A stretch of 44,461 nt of DNA from Pseudoroseomonas ludipueritiae (GCF_014490445.1 NZ_JACTUZ010000021.1:1-44461), one strand, 5' to 3'. Positions 9,537 through 18,336 are shown, counted from the stretch's first letter. Notes: generated by a model from the letters alone, not told the origin. Translations and numbers: made by a program.

Positions 9537-11015
9537 TCAGCCCAGAGGCGTGTCGAGCGGATAAAGGCTTGGCGGCGCATGACGGAAGCGGAAGGAGCGG
9601 ATCTCCAATGCCGCCGGGCCGGGTGCGTCCACGTCGATCATACGCGGCAGCAGTGGCGCGAAGGCGGCGCGGAAGTGGTTCTTGGCCTTCACGCAAAGCA
9701 GGCCCGGCTGCGTCACATCCACCTGATGCAGATCGAAGAAGCCCGGGTCGCTGGGCGAGACGCAGCGGGAGGTGACGATCACCCGCACCTGGCCGATGCT
9801 GATCACCGCCGTCAGGCCCAGTTCCACCGCCATGCCGCCCAGCACGGGGCCGCGGTTGCGGAAGCGGCCGTCGGTCAGCAGGGAGACGGTGCCGGTGAAG
9901 GGCACCGGCTCGCCATAATCGCGCGTCAGCCGCCCGCCGAAGCTGCCGGACAGCGGCGCGCCGAGGCCGGCCGCGATGGCCCGCTGCACCAGCGCCGGGT
10001 CGCAATAGAAGGCCACCACCGTGGGCACCTCCGGCCGGCGGGCGAGCACGGCGCGGATCAGCTCCGGTGTGTCGCCGATGCCGCCGGAATAGGGGTTATC
10101 CCCGGCATCGACGATGGCCGTGGGCAGCGGGCCACCGGCCAGGGCCTGCCGCAGCCCCTCCTCAGGGCTGGGGAGGCGGATGAAGAAAGCATCGCGCCGG
10201 GCCGCGTAGTCCCGGATCAGGGACGCCGCCACCTCTTCGGCGACGGCGGCTTCCGCATCGGCGAAGACCATCACGCCGGCACCGGCGGAAGGCGTATCGC
10301 CATAGGTGAAGCCGCCGAAGATGCTGCAATCCAGCACGCCGGGCAGCGCCTCGGCGGCGCGGGCGGCGGCTTCCATCTCGGCCATCGGCCCGGCGGCGGT
10401 GCGCATGTTGATGCTGGGCAGGATGGCGCCGAGCTTCAGGATGGTGCCGACCGGCCGGATGCGGCCTTCCACCGCCTCCCGCAGCAGGTCCAGCGCGCGG
10501 CGGCCGGTGGGCCGCATGTCGATATGCGGGTAGCTGCGATAGGCGGTGCCGATGTCGATCAGCCGCGCGATCCCGGGGTGCATATTGGCATGGAGGTCGA
10601 AGCTGGCCGCCAGCTTCACATCGGGCCCGATGGCCGCGCGTACCTGGCGGATCAGTTCGAGATCGGCCAGCGGCAGATCCTCCACCACCATGGCGCCATG
10701 CAGGGAAAGATAGACGGCATCGAAGCCGCCGCCCTGCAATTGCTCCACAAGATCCTTGCAATATTGCTCAAAGAAGTCGCGCCGCAGGATGCCACTGGGC
10801 ATGGCGGCGGCCTGGCGCAGGAAGGTAGCCTCCCAGTCCGGATGCGCCGCCAGGAAGTCCAGGGCGCCGCCGATCTCCGTCTCGGTATCGCAGTAGACCT
10901 CGCGCGCCGCCTCCCCGGTCACCCATTCGGATGCCAGGAAGTCCTCGATGCCGGTCGGGGCCGGGCTGAAGGAATTACCTTCGTGCCAGAGCCGGGCAAT
11001 GGCCAGCCGCGTCAT
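9537..11015 (-). CDS. M81 family metallopeptidase (MlrC-like)
   Basis: A 492-residue protein of the M81/DUF1485 family, whose founder MlrC hydrolyses linearised microcystin peptides. Visible signatures are the N-terminal RLWHEGNSFSP, the metal-site-like block ASFDLHANMHPGIARL, and AIVDAGDNPYSGGIGDTPEL. The C-terminal domain carries VIVTSRCVSPSDPGFF and VKAKNHFRAAFAPL. The start overlaps the aminotransferase stop by 4 bp (ATGA), so it is the last gene of a three-gene operon. M81 proteins next to class III aminotransferases probably act on small peptide or amide substrates rather than microcystin; that is inference. Confidence 0.9.
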   Translation of the reverse strand: MTRLAIARLWHEGNSFSPAPTGIEDFLASEWVTGEAAREVYCDTETEIGGALDFLAAHPDWEATFLRQAAAMPSGILRRDFFEQYCKDLVEQLQGGGFDAVYLSLHGAMVVEDLPLADLELIRQVRAAIGPDVKLAASFDLHANMHPGIARLIDIGTAYRSYPHIDMRPTGRRALDLLREAVEGRIRPVGTILKLGAILPSINMRTAAGPMAEMEAAARAAEALPGVLDCSIFGGFTYGDTPSAGAGVMVFADAEAAVAEEVAASLIRDYAARRDAFFIRLPSPEEGLRQALAGGPLPTAIVDAGDNPYSGGIGDTPELIRAVLARRPEVPTVVAFYCDPALVQRAIAAGLGAPLSGSFGGRLTRDYGEPVPFTGTVSLLTDGRFRNRGPVLGGMAVELGLTAVISIGQVRVIVTSRCVSPSDPGFFDLHQVDVTQPGLLCVKAKNHFRAAFAPLLPRMIDVDAPGPAALEIRSFRFRHAPPSLYPLDTPLG

Positions 11016-12361
11016 GCCCGCACCTCGCGCGGCAGGCTGGCCGTCACTGCCTCCACCGCGGTGGCCAGGCTTTCCACGATGAGGTCGATCTCGGCGGGGC
11101 TGGCGATATAGGGCGGGGCCAGCAGCACATGGTCGCCGTGCAGCCCATCGGCGGTGCCAGTGCCGGGGTAGCAGAGCATCCCGGCCTTCAGCGCCGCGTC
11201 GCGGATGCGGAGGTTGACCTGCAGCGCGGGGCCGAAGCAGGCCTTGCTGTCGCGGTCCGCCACCAGCTCGACCGCCTGGAAGAGCCCGCGCCCGCGGATG
11301 TCACCCACATGCGGGTGCTGGCCAAGTCGTGCTTCCAGCCCCTGCCGCAACCGTTCGCCCATGGACTGCACCTGCACCAGCAGCGCTTCTTCCTGGATGA
11401 CGCGCTGCACCTCCAGCGCGGCCGCGCAGGCGATGGGATGCGCGCCATAGGTATGGCCATGCTTGAAGCTGCCGGAGCCGTCGCGAATGGCATCCAGGAT
11501 ACGGCCGGCGATCAGGAGGCCGCCGATGGGCTGGAAGCCGCCGCCCAGGCCCTTGGCGACCGTCTGGATATCCGGCGCGATGCCTTCCTGTTCCCAGGCA
11601 TGCAGGGTGCCGGTGCGGCCCATGCCGCACATCACCTCATCCAGGATCAACAGGGCGCCGTGGCGGTCGCAGACCTCGCGCACCGCGCGGAAATAGCCGG
11701 CCGGGGCGGGCGCGCAGCCCAGCGTCGCGCCCACCACCGGCTCGGCGATGAAGGCGGCGACGGTATCGGGGCCCAGGCGCTGGAATTCCGCTTCCAGCTC
11801 GGCGGCCAGGCGGGTGGTGTAGTCGGCCTCGCTCTCCCCGTCCCGCCGATTGCGATAGGCATAGGCGGGCGAGACATGGCTGAAGGCATCGGCCAGCAGC
11901 GGTGCGTAAGGCTCCCGGCGCAGCGCATTGCCGCCCGCCGCCAGGGCGCCAAGGGTATTGCCGTGGTAGCTCTGCCGCCGCGCGATGAAGCGCTGCCGCT
12001 GCGGCTGCCCGTGCTCCAGGAAGAACTGCCGCGCCAGCTTCAGTGCCGCCTCCATGGCTTCCGAGCCACTGGAAACGAAATAGGCGCCGGTCAAACCACC
12101 CGGCTCATGCCCCACCAGCACCTCCGCCAGTTCCTCGGCGGCTTCGTTGGAGAAGGAGCCGGAATGCACGTAGTCCAGTTGCCCGACCTGTCGGCGGATG
12201 GCCTCCACCACGCGCGGATGCCCGTGCCCGAGGCAGGAGACGGCCGCGCCGCCGCAGGCATCCAGCAGGCGCCGTCCGTCCGCCTGGGTGATCCAGGGGC
12301 CCTGGGCGCTCACCGCCACGGGCGGTGCGCTGCGCGAGCTGCGGTGCAGGATGCGGGTCAT
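11012..12361 (-). CDS. Class III (aspartate aminotransferase family) PLP-dependent aminotransferase
   Basis: A 449-residue PLP enzyme of aminotransferase class III, which usually transfers an omega- or beta-amino group to pyruvate or 2-oxoglutarate. The cofactor phosphate site SSGSEAMEAALKLAR is at about residues 97-111, and YHGNTLGAL follows at about 132-140. Asp241 in LILDEVMCGMGRTG contacts the pyridine nitrogen, and the Schiff-base lysine is Lys270 in VAKGLGGGFQPIGG. It overlaps the upstream RpiR-type gene and the downstream M81 gene by 4 bp each. The exact amino donor cannot be read from sequence. Confidence 0.93.
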   Translation of the reverse strand: MTRILHRSSRSAPPVAVSAQGPWITQADGRRLLDACGGAAVSCLGHGHPRVVEAIRRQVGQLDYVHSGSFSNEAAEELAEVLVGHEPGGLTGAYFVSSGSEAMEAALKLARQFFLEHGQPQRQRFIARRQSYHGNTLGALAAGGNALRREPYAPLLADAFSHVSPAYAYRNRRDGESEADYTTRLAAELEAEFQRLGPDTVAAFIAEPVVGATLGCAPAPAGYFRAVREVCDRHGALLILDEVMCGMGRTGTLHAWEQEGIAPDIQTVAKGLGGGFQPIGGLLIAGRILDAIRDGSGSFKHGHTYGAHPIACAAALEVQRVIQEEALLVQVQSMGERLRQGLEARLGQHPHVGDIRGRGLFQAVELVADRDSKACFGPALQVNLRIRDAALKAGMLCYPGTGTADGLHGDHVLLAPPYIASPAEIDLIVESLATAVEAVTASLPREVRA

Positions 12362-13233
12362 GCCGGGAAGTCCTCGGTGGGAAGGTATTGGGACAAGGCG
12401 GCCAGCCGCTCCTCCGTCTCGCGTAGGCGCGCCAGGGCGGCACCGCCACCCAGCACGAAGGAGGCGGCGACCAGCGCCTGGGCGGTAGCCAGGGCGCCGG
12501 TCAGGCTGGGAAAGAAGCCGGGAGCGGAGGCGGCCTCGAAGAGCAGAAGATGGTCGGCGCCCTCGGCCATTGGCGTATCGGCACGGTCGGCCAGGGCGAT
12601 CACCACGCAGCCGGCGGCGCGTGCCGCCTGCGCCGCCAGCAGGCTGGCATGGGTATAGGGAGCGAAGGTGACCAGCAGCACCGCATCGCCCGCCTGGAAG
12701 GCGCCGAGGTCCATATCCTCCGGCCGGTCGGTGCCCACCAGCCGCACCGCATGCGGCCGGAAGAGGCTGAGCTGGTAGTGCAGCAGTTGCGCCACGGCGC
12801 GGCAGGAGCGAAAGCCCACGGCCCAGAGGCGCGGCGCCTGGTGCAGCGCCTCCGCCGCCGGGCCGATCCGTCCCGCGTCGAGCCGCGACAGGCCGGCGGC
12901 ATCGGCGGCAAGCATCTCCGCCGCCATGGCCGTGGCGGGGTCGGCGGCATCGGGTGTCGGCGGGCGGATGCGGGCGGAGAAGGGCCGGACGCCGGCCTGC
13001 CGGTGCGCCTCGATCAGCGCGGCGCGCAGTTCGTCCCAGCCGGCATAGCCCAGGGCCTGCGCCAGGCGGGTGAAGCTGGCCGGCTGCGCCCCGGCCGCCG
13101 CCGCCAGTTCCCGCATGGAGCGGGTGGCGGCGTCGAAGTCGTGCCTGGCGACGAAACGGGCAACTTCCTGCAGCCGTGGCGGCAGATCGGGCAGCGCGCG
13201 CCGCAGCAGGTCAAGGGGCGGTGTCGAAGGCAT
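12358..13233 (-). CDS. MurR/RpiR family transcriptional regulator
   Basis: A 291-residue regulator. The N-terminal RpiR helix-turn-helix occupies about residues 1-75 (SMRELAAAAGAQPASFTRLAQALGY). A SIS domain at about residues 120-250 (GFRSCRAVAQLLHYQLSL, AVLLVTFAPYTHASLLAAQ) binds a phosphosugar or related ligand in relatives. It is first in the minus-strand operon with the aminotransferase and M81 peptidase, and is divergent from the Bug binding protein at 13310. The 76-bp shared region holds nested dyads (13242-13270) that are its likely binding site. It probably controls both directions. Confidence 0.92.
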   Translation of the reverse strand: MPSTPPLDLLRRALPDLPPRLQEVARFVARHDFDAATRSMRELAAAAGAQPASFTRLAQALGYAGWDELRAALIEAHRQAGVRPFSARIRPPTPDAADPATAMAAEMLAADAAGLSRLDAGRIGPAAEALHQAPRLWAVGFRSCRAVAQLLHYQLSLFRPHAVRLVGTDRPEDMDLGAFQAGDAVLLVTFAPYTHASLLAAQAARAAGCVVIALADRADTPMAEGADHLLLFEAASAPGFFPSLTGALATAQALVAASFVLGGGAALARLRETEERLAALSQYLPTEDFPA

Positions 13234-13241
13234 GAAATAAA

Positions 13242-13270
13242 CGTTGCATGAAACATGCGTTACTGCAACG
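13242..13270. promoter_or_regulatory. Nested dyads between rpiR-type gene and Bug gene (candidate operator)
   Basis: CGTTGC (13242-13247) is mirrored by GCAACG (13265-13270), and inside lies the perfect dyad GCATG-AAA-CATGC (13246-13258). The block begins 9 bp from the regulator ATG and ends 40 bp before the Bug ATG, as expected for an autoregulated divergent promoter. Confidence 0.5.
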
Positions 13271-13309
13271 CTTGGATCATCGTGTAGTCACCGCTTCTGA
13301 GGACCTCGC

Positions 13310-14311
13310 ATGACCAGCCGCCGCGCTCTCCTGGCCACGCCTTTCGCCGCCAGCCTCGCCACGGCCCTGCCCGCCCCCCTCCGCGCGCAGGAGAAGTTTC
13401 CGGACCATCCCCTGCGGCTGGTGGTGCCCTTCACCCCAGGCGGCGCCGTGGACCTGACCGGGCGCCTGCTGGCGGAGATGCTGCCGCCGATCCTGGGCCA
13501 GAGCCTGATTGTCGAGAACCGTGGCGGCGCCGGCGGCAACCTCGGCGGCGACAACGTGGCCAAGTCCCCCAAGGACGGCTATTCGCTGCTGCTGGGCACC
13601 GCGACCATCCTGGCCGCCAACAAGTTCCTGTTCCGCAAGTCGATGCCCTTCGACCCGGTCACGGACCTCGCGCCGGTCTGCCGCGTCGCCACCGGCACGG
13701 TGCTGCTGGTGGTCAATGCGAACCGCCCCTGGAAGAGCTTCGCCGAGTTGATCGCCGCCGCGAAGGAGAAGCCGGGGCGGATCACCATGGGTTCCTCGGG
13801 CACCGGTGCCGTCAGCCATCTTTCCCTGGCGGCGGTGAGCAAGGCGGCGGGTGTCGAGATCACTCATGTGCCCTATCGCGGCGGCGCACCGGCCATCCAG
13901 GACCTGCTGGCCGGCAATATCGACATGATGTTCGACGTGATCCCCGCCCTGATGCCGCATGTGCGCGAAGGACGGATGCGCGCCCTGGCCGTCGGCAGCG
14001 CCGAGCGCGTGACCTATGTGCCGGAACTGCGGGATGTGCCGGGCATGAAGGAACTGCTGCCGGGCTCCGGCATCGATGCGCAGTCCTGGTACGGGATCAT
14101 GGCCCCGGCGGGCACGCCGGAGGACCGCATCGCGACCCTGCACCGTGCCTTGCGGCAGGTGGCGCAGTCCGATGCCTTCCGCGCCAAGATGGAGCCGCTT
14201 GGCTTCGCGCCTGTCTGGGACGAATCCCCCGCCGCCTTCGGCGCCTATCTGCGGGATCAGGAGAAGGTCTGGAAGGAACTGGTGGAGGTCTCCGGCGCCA
14301 CGCTGGACTAA
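13310..14311 (+). CDS. Bug/TctC family tripartite tricarboxylate-type substrate-binding protein
   Basis: A 333-residue periplasmic binding protein of the Bug family. The signal peptide is residues 1 to about 26 (MTSRRALLATPFAASLATAL, cleavage after PAPLRAQ). The mature start matches the family: HPLRLVVPFTPGGAVDLTGR, then IVENRGGAGGNLGGD and VPYRGGAPAIQDLLAGNID. Bug proteins bind carboxylates and similar small solutes with two loops around a ligand carboxyl group. No TctA/TctB membrane genes lie nearby, so it is an orphan, as often happens in this family. It is divergent from the RpiR/aminotransferase/M81 operon, so the ligand may be a substrate of those enzymes. Confidence 0.92.
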   Translation: MTSRRALLATPFAASLATALPAPLRAQEKFPDHPLRLVVPFTPGGAVDLTGRLLAEMLPPILGQSLIVENRGGAGGNLGGDNVAKSPKDGYSLLLGTATILAANKFLFRKSMPFDPVTDLAPVCRVATGTVLLVVNANRPWKSFAELIAAAKEKPGRITMGSSGTGAVSHLSLAAVSKAAGVEITHVPYRGGAPAIQDLLAGNIDMMFDVIPALMPHVREGRMRALAVGSAERVTYVPELRDVPGMKELLPGSGIDAQSWYGIMAPAGTPEDRIATLHRALRQVAQSDAFRAKMEPLGFAPVWDESPAAFGAYLRDQEKVWKELVEVSGATLD

Positions 14312-14327
14312 GCACCCGGCTCTCACA

Positions 14328-14347
14328 CAGGCTAGGCAGCCAGCCTG
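14328..14347 (+). terminator. Weak candidate hairpin after Bug gene
   Basis: CAGGCT (14328-14333) and AGCCTG (14342-14347) can pair around an 8-nt loop, 17 nt after the Bug stop. The stem is short and there is no U tract, so this is only a possible terminator. Confidence 0.25.
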
Positions 14348-14406
14348 CGTGACGTTGTTCGCCGGAATGTGTAACGCCTCTTTCGTGCCGAGCCCATAAC
14401 GTTCCC

Positions 14407-14422
14407 CCCTCCGTGAGGAGGG
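14407..14422 (+). other. Stable GNRA-tetraloop hairpin in leader of the dioxygenase-like gene
   Basis: CCCTCC (14407-14412) pairs with GGAGGG (14417-14422) across GTGA, which as RNA is a GNRA tetraloop. It lies 21 nt upstream of the ATG at 14444, and the paired GGAGG is a Shine-Dalgarno-like sequence held in the stem. The site likely used is the separate GGGGG run at 14432-14436. Confidence 0.45.
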
Positions 14423-14443
14423 CAGGTCCTTGGGGGCTGGCGA

Positions 14444-15520
14444 ATGAGGAGCATGGCACGGGCGGCGCCGGCGCGCCGCGGCCTTGGCACAGGGTGGCGC
14501 TGGCTGCTGGCACCCTGGCACGCGGCGGAGATCCTGACGGGCGCGAAGTCCTTCCGCCACAATCCGCTGCTCGGCAGCGAGCGCCTGAACCGGCGCGGCC
14601 TGCATATCTGGCGGGTACGGCTGGCGCAGCGGATGGCCTGGCAGCGGCGTGGCAGGCTGGAGCATCTGGTCAGCGCGCAGGACCGGGCGGATTTCGCGCG
14701 GGACGGCTTTGTCCAGGCACCCGATTTCCTGCCCGCCGAAGCCTTCCAGGCCCTCACCGCCCGCCTGACCTCGTTGGTGGCCGAGGCGCGGGAGATGCGG
14801 GAAGGCGGCACCATCACCCGGCGCATTCCCATTACCCCAGCCCTGCTGCGGCGGGCGCCGGAACTGCGCCCGCTGCTAGAGCATCCGCGCTGGCAGGGGC
14901 TGACGCGCTATGTCGCCTCCTTCGACAGCGAGCCCGCCACCTTCATCCAGATCATCCTGGCCGGTGGCAGCCTGGCGGCAGAAGACCCGCAGACGCAACT
15001 GCACATGGATACTTTCCACCCCACCATGAAGGCCTGGTTCTTTCTGCATGGGGTCGAGGAAGCCGAGGGGCCGCTGACCTATGTTCCCGGCTCACATATC
15101 CAGGGGCCGCGGCGGCAGGCCTGGCAGCGGCGCCGCAGCGTCGTGGCGGCGCGGCTGCGGCAGAATGGCGGTGCCTTCCGCCTGCCGGAGACAAGCCTAG
15201 CGCGCCTTGGCTTCGGGGCGGCCCGCCGCTTCGCGGTGTCGGCCAATACGCTGGTGGTGGCTGATACCTGCGGCTTCCATGCCCGTGGCGCTTCCGAGGG
15301 CAGCAGCATCCGCGTGGAAATCTATGCTACCAGCCGGCCCAATCCCTTCTACCCGCTGCTGCGCCCGGTGCTGGATTGGGTGCCGCCCCTAGGGGCGCGG
15401 CGGGTGCCGTTGCAATACTGGCTTCAGGACCGGCTGGCGGCGCTGGGGCTGGCGCGGCAGGTCTGGCGCCCGGCCGGTGCCGTTCCGGCGGCCCCGCGTG
15501 GCATCCGGGAAAGCGGCTAG
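14444..15520 (+). CDS. Phytanoyl-CoA dioxygenase (PhyH) family Fe(II)/2-oxoglutarate oxygenase
   Basis: A 358-residue protein whose middle and C-terminal part has the PhyH double-stranded beta-helix. The facial triad is visible as His187 and Asp189 in LHMDTFHP and His279 in GFHARG, with Arg290 in SSIRVEIY able to bind 2-oxoglutarate. VPGSH at about residues 214-218 is another family block. The N-terminal 70 residues are Arg/Trp-rich and lie outside the catalytic domain. ATG 14444 has a GGGGG site 7 nt upstream; ATG 14453 is an alternative three codons on. The substrate is unknown; family members hydroxylate lipids, amino acids or secondary metabolites. The stop overlaps the convergent gene by 4 bp. 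Confidence 0.85.
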   Translation: MRSMARAAPARRGLGTGWRWLLAPWHAAEILTGAKSFRHNPLLGSERLNRRGLHIWRVRLAQRMAWQRRGRLEHLVSAQDRADFARDGFVQAPDFLPAEAFQALTARLTSLVAEAREMREGGTITRRIPITPALLRRAPELRPLLEHPRWQGLTRYVASFDSEPATFIQIILAGGSLAAEDPQTQLHMDTFHPTMKAWFFLHGVEEAEGPLTYVPGSHIQGPRRQAWQRRRSVVAARLRQNGGAFRLPETSLARLGFGAARRFAVSANTLVVADTCGFHARGASEGSSIRVEIYATSRPNPFYPLLRPVLDWVPPLGARRVPLQYWLQDRLAALGLARQVWRPAGAVPAAPRGIRESG

Positions 15521-15777
15521 CCGGCCGAGAGCGTGCGCAGGATCGCCTCGCCTTCCTCCTGGGTATCGCCGTTGGCGGCCGGCCGGCCTGCGCGGCGATA
15601 CCAGTAGTTCGCGTTGAATTCGTCACCCTCGATCCGGTGCAGCCAGGCATGGACCCAGGCGGCATCGGCGCCATCCTCGGCCTGGACGATGTCATGCGCC
15701 CGCGTCCATTCACCCCGCAACCCGTATTGCAGGGCGCGGAGCAACGGCGCGGCGGTCGGCTGCGCGGGTTGGGTCAT
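15517..15777 (-). CDS. Small conserved hypothetical protein
   Basis: An 86-residue protein with no domain I can name. It has the pattern of a helical, TPR-like soluble protein: [40 protein letters not shown] and a short C-terminal helix. The phrase [19 protein letters not shown] is the kind of strongly patterned core typical of a real conserved family. It is 63 bp downstream of scpA on the same strand and overlaps the PhyH stop by 4 bp. No signal or membrane segment is seen. Confidence 0.65.
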   Translation of the reverse strand: MTQPAQPTAAPLLRALQYGLRGEWTRAHDIVQAEDGADAAWVHAWLHRIEGDEFNANYWYRRAGRPAANGDTQEEGEAILRTLSAG

Positions 15778-15840
15778 GCCGTGGATAATGACAGCCTGGC
15801 GGCCAGGGTTCCACGCCGCCGTGGCGGCTTGCCACGCCCC

Positions 15841-16659
15841 TCAGGCCATTGATGGCTGTGGCCTGATGAAAACCTCGTGGAAAGGCGCCGCCTGCTCCAG
15901 TTGGGCATCGCCGTCCCGTGCCAGTTCCAGCCCCGCCAGAAAGGTACTGGCCAGGGCCGAGCGGCGCTTCAGCCGCGTCTGCGCCGCCGGCCCCGGAAGG
16001 CGCGGCAGGAAAGAATGAAGAGAGCCGCCCTCCGGCCGCAGGGGCAGCAGTTGCCGCAGCCTTGCCAGGGCCTCCGGGGCGCGGAAGAGGTCCGAAGCGG
16101 GTGGGCGGTAGGTGGCGGGCGGTTCGGCCTCCCGCCCTACCCGGCCTTCCAGCATCACCAGGGTCGCTTCCAGGAAGGCCAGGATTCGTTCTGCCCTGGG
16201 GCGGCCCTGCTGCTCTCGCTGACCGCGCGCATGCACCTCATGCCCCAGTTGCGGCCGGGCGGCGAGCCAGTTCGCCGCCGCGCGCATCGCGGCCAGTTCC
16301 TCCAGCCGGGCCAGCTGGCGCCGGGCGGCCTGCTCGGCCCCTTCCGCCTCGGCGGGGCTGGCAGGCGCCAGCATCTGGGATTTCAGCAGCACCAGCTGAC
16401 TGGCCAGCACCACCCAGTTGCCGCGCTGTTCCAGGGGCACCCGCGCGGCACTTGCCTCCAGCGCGGTGACGAACTGGTCGATCAGCGCCAGGATGGATAA
16501 CTGGCGGAGATCCACGCGCTCCCGCCGCACCATCTCCACCAGGAAGTCCAGCGGCCCCGCGAAGCCTTCCACCTCCAGCACCGGGGCAAGCGGCCGCGGG
16601 AGGTTGCCGGCCAGCGCCTCAGGCACGCCTGGGCCTCGCGCGCCGGGCGAACCTGGCAT
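15841..16659 (-). CDS. scpA: Segregation and condensation protein A (ScpA)
   Basis: Kleisin subunit that bridges SMC ATPases in the chromosome-condensation complex, normally with ScpB. The N-terminal ScpA motif is clear: EGFAGPLDFLVEMVRRERVD followed by LSILALIDQFV and WVVLASQLVLLKSQMLAP. The C-terminal winged-helix region (HEVFIRP near the end) is present, giving 272 residues from ATG 16659. A GTG at 16626 gives a shorter protein starting just before the motif and overlapping the upstream stop by only 8 bp, so it is an equally plausible start. ScpB and nagZ, its usual neighbours in alphaproteobacteria, are not adjacent. The upstream gene overlaps it by 41 bp. Confidence 0.9.
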   Translation of the reverse strand: MPGSPGARGPGVPEALAGNLPRPLAPVLEVEGFAGPLDFLVEMVRRERVDLRQLSILALIDQFVTALEASAARVPLEQRGNWVVLASQLVLLKSQMLAPASPAEAEGAEQAARRQLARLEELAAMRAAANWLAARPQLGHEVHARGQREQQGRPRAERILAFLEATLVMLEGRVGREAEPPATYRPPASDLFRAPEALARLRQLLPLRPEGGSLHSFLPRLPGPAAQTRLKRRSALASTFLAGLELARDGDAQLEQAAPFHEVFIRPQPSMA

Positions 16660-17290
16660 CCCCTTCTTCCTCCGGCGGCATGTCCGCGTACTGGGGCCGC
16701 AGGTCGAAGATCAATGTCGGCCACTGGCGCCGGAGCCGCGCCAGGGCCCGCCAGGGCGACCAGTCCGCCGACCAGAACTCGACGCCCAGCCGGTCCGTGC
16801 GGGTGCTGCGGCCATCGGTCATGCCCGGCAGTGCCCGCACCCGCCGCAGAGCCCGCGTGGTGCCCCAGTGCGACCAGAGCCATGCACGGGCGCCGGCATC
16901 CTCCGGCCCCAGCACCAGCACGGAAGGCGGCACCGGCACCAGGCGGTGCAGGTCGAAGGGGCAGTGCCGGTCGGTATCCAGGCGCGCCAGGGCGGCGGCA
17001 TGGTTGGCCGCCACGGCATCGCGCAGGCGCCGCGCCAGGATGCGCGCGCCGGAAAGGCTGATGGCGGGCTTCTCATCCACGGGGGCGGCCAGTTGCAGCA
17101 GCCAATCCTCCTCCATGCCGGGCAGGTCCAGCACCCAGGGAATGATCCCTGGCCCCGCGGCCGCGGCGCGGAAGCGGCCCATGGGCTCCGCCGGGCCGCT
17201 GACCGTCAGCAGGTGGCGCAGCCAATCGGTGTGCGCCGGGGCCAGCACCTCGGGCGCGGCGTGCGGCGGGGCGGGCGGCGCCAGGTTCAT
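16619..17290 (-). CDS. Hypothetical protein upstream of scpA
   Basis: A 223-residue protein that I do not recognise. The start at 17290 is 11 bp after the recombinase gene; the same frame is open much further upstream, but that part is antisense-like shadow over the recombinase. It has a Pro/Ala-rich N-terminus, a central SLSGARILARRLRDAVAANH helix, a DRHCPFDLHRLVPVP segment, and a C-terminal LPTMTDGR-like and FWSADWSPWRALARLRRQWP region ending in an Arg-rich tail. There are no membrane segments or signal peptide. Its 41-bp overlap with scpA implies coupled expression. Confidence 0.65.
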   Translation of the reverse strand: MNLAPPAPPHAAPEVLAPAHTDWLRHLLTVSGPAEPMGRFRAAAAGPGIIPWVLDLPGMEEDWLLQLAAPVDEKPAISLSGARILARRLRDAVAANHAAALARLDTDRHCPFDLHRLVPVPPSVLVLGPEDAGARAWLWSHWGTTRALRRVRALPGMTDGRSTRTDRLGVEFWSADWSPWRALARLRRQWPTLIFDLRPQYADMPPEEEGDARFARRARPRRA

Positions 17291-17301
17291 CGACGGCGCT
17301 T

Positions 17302-18336
17302 CTACAGGTCCAGCAGCCGGGCCGGGCTGTCCTGGGTGATCTTGGCGCGGCGGCGGTAGCCCTGGGTGGTGGCGAAGTCGGATTGCCGGGCATGGTGCAT
17401 CACCTGCTCGTCCCGGGCGCCGTTCAGATAGGCCTCGGTGATGAAGCCGGCGCGCAGGCCGTGGGGCGAGAGGCGCTCCCGCTCGTCCACCACCAGCCGC
17501 GCCACCTCCGCCCGTCGGCGCAGGATGCGCCAGACGCCCTGCGGGCTCAGCCGGTCCTCCAGCGTGCCGGCGGCGGTGACACGGCGGAAGACGGCACCGT
17601 ATTCGATGCGGGTACGCTGCAGCCATTGCTCCACCGCGCGCACCGGGCAGGTCAGCGGGTTCAGGCCGCGCGGAATGCCGAGATCCGCGCCCTCCCCCTC
17701 CTGGTCGCGCTTGGAGCGGGGGATGTGGACCGTCATGCCTTCGGTGGTGAAGCGCAGATGCTCGCGGTCGATCGCCACCAGTTCCGAGCGCCGCAGGGCG
17801 CCGGCAAAGCCCACCAAGAAGATCGCGCGGTCCCGCAGCCCGGCGAGGTCGGTGCCGCAGGCGTTCAGCAGCTTCTTGACCTCGGTGGAGGTCAGGGCCG
17901 CCGCCGGGCGCACCGGCTTGGCATGGCTGGCCAGGATGCCGCGGAGGGTGGCGCGGATGGCGGGGTGTGCCGGCTCCCAGGGATGGCCGCCCTGCCGGTG
18001 CATATGGGAGATGGCGGCCAGCCGCCGCTTCAGGCCGGAGCGGCCGAGCGAGGTGGCGAGGCTGGCCAGATGCCCGGCGACCACGACCGGCTCCGCCGGC
18101 AGGGCCGAGACGCCGCCATCGCGGCACCAGGCCGTGAAGGCCTTCCAGTCGGAGGCATAGGCACGCCGGGTATTCTCGGACAGGGCCCGCCCGGCATAGC
18201 CGGCGGCCTGGGCCACCGCCTGCCCCACCGGGCCGGAGAGCAGCGCCAGGGTTTCCGCCGGCAGTTTCCCGGCGGCCAGCCGCAACACGGAGGACGGCAG
18301 GGCGGGTTGGGTTACGGGCTTGTCTTGATCGGCCAT
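17302..18336 (-). CDS. Tyrosine-type site-specific recombinase/integrase
   Basis: A 344-residue tyrosine recombinase. The N-terminal SAM-like DNA-binding domain spans about residues 40-140 (SENTRRAYASDWKAFTAWC). The catalytic domain has the full set of active residues: Arg182 in GALRRSEL, Lys209 in IPRSKRDQ, His292 and Arg295 in LSPHGLRAGF, His315 in MHHARQSD and the nucleophile Tyr327 in TTQGYRRR. This makes an active enzyme likely. It stands alone, with no excisionase, transposase or visible att repeats, and reads into the hypothetical-scpA pair. It could be a chromosomal recombinase of the XerC/D superfamily or a relic of an integrated element. Confidence 0.88.
   Translation of the reverse strand: MADQDKPVTQPALPSSVLRLAAGKLPAETLALLSGPVGQAVAQAAGYAGRALSENTRRAYASDWKAFTAWCRDGGVSALPAEPVVVAGHLASLATSLGRSGLKRRLAAISHMHRQGGHPWEPAHPAIRATLRGILASHAKPVRPAAALTSTEVKKLLNACGTDLAGLRDRAIFLVGFAGALRRSELVAIDREHLRFTTEGMTVHIPRSKRDQEGEGADLGIPRGLNPLTCPVRAVEQWLQRTRIEYGAVFRRVTAAGTLEDRLSPQGVWRILRRRAEVARLVVDERERLSPHGLRAGFITEAYLNGARDEQVMHHARQSDFATTQGYRRRAKITQDSPARLLDL

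Noticed and set aside
17302-18336. Recombinase as sign of a genomic island
   Set aside because: No tRNA, direct att-like repeats, transposase or composition shift was seen nearby, so the island claim is not supported.
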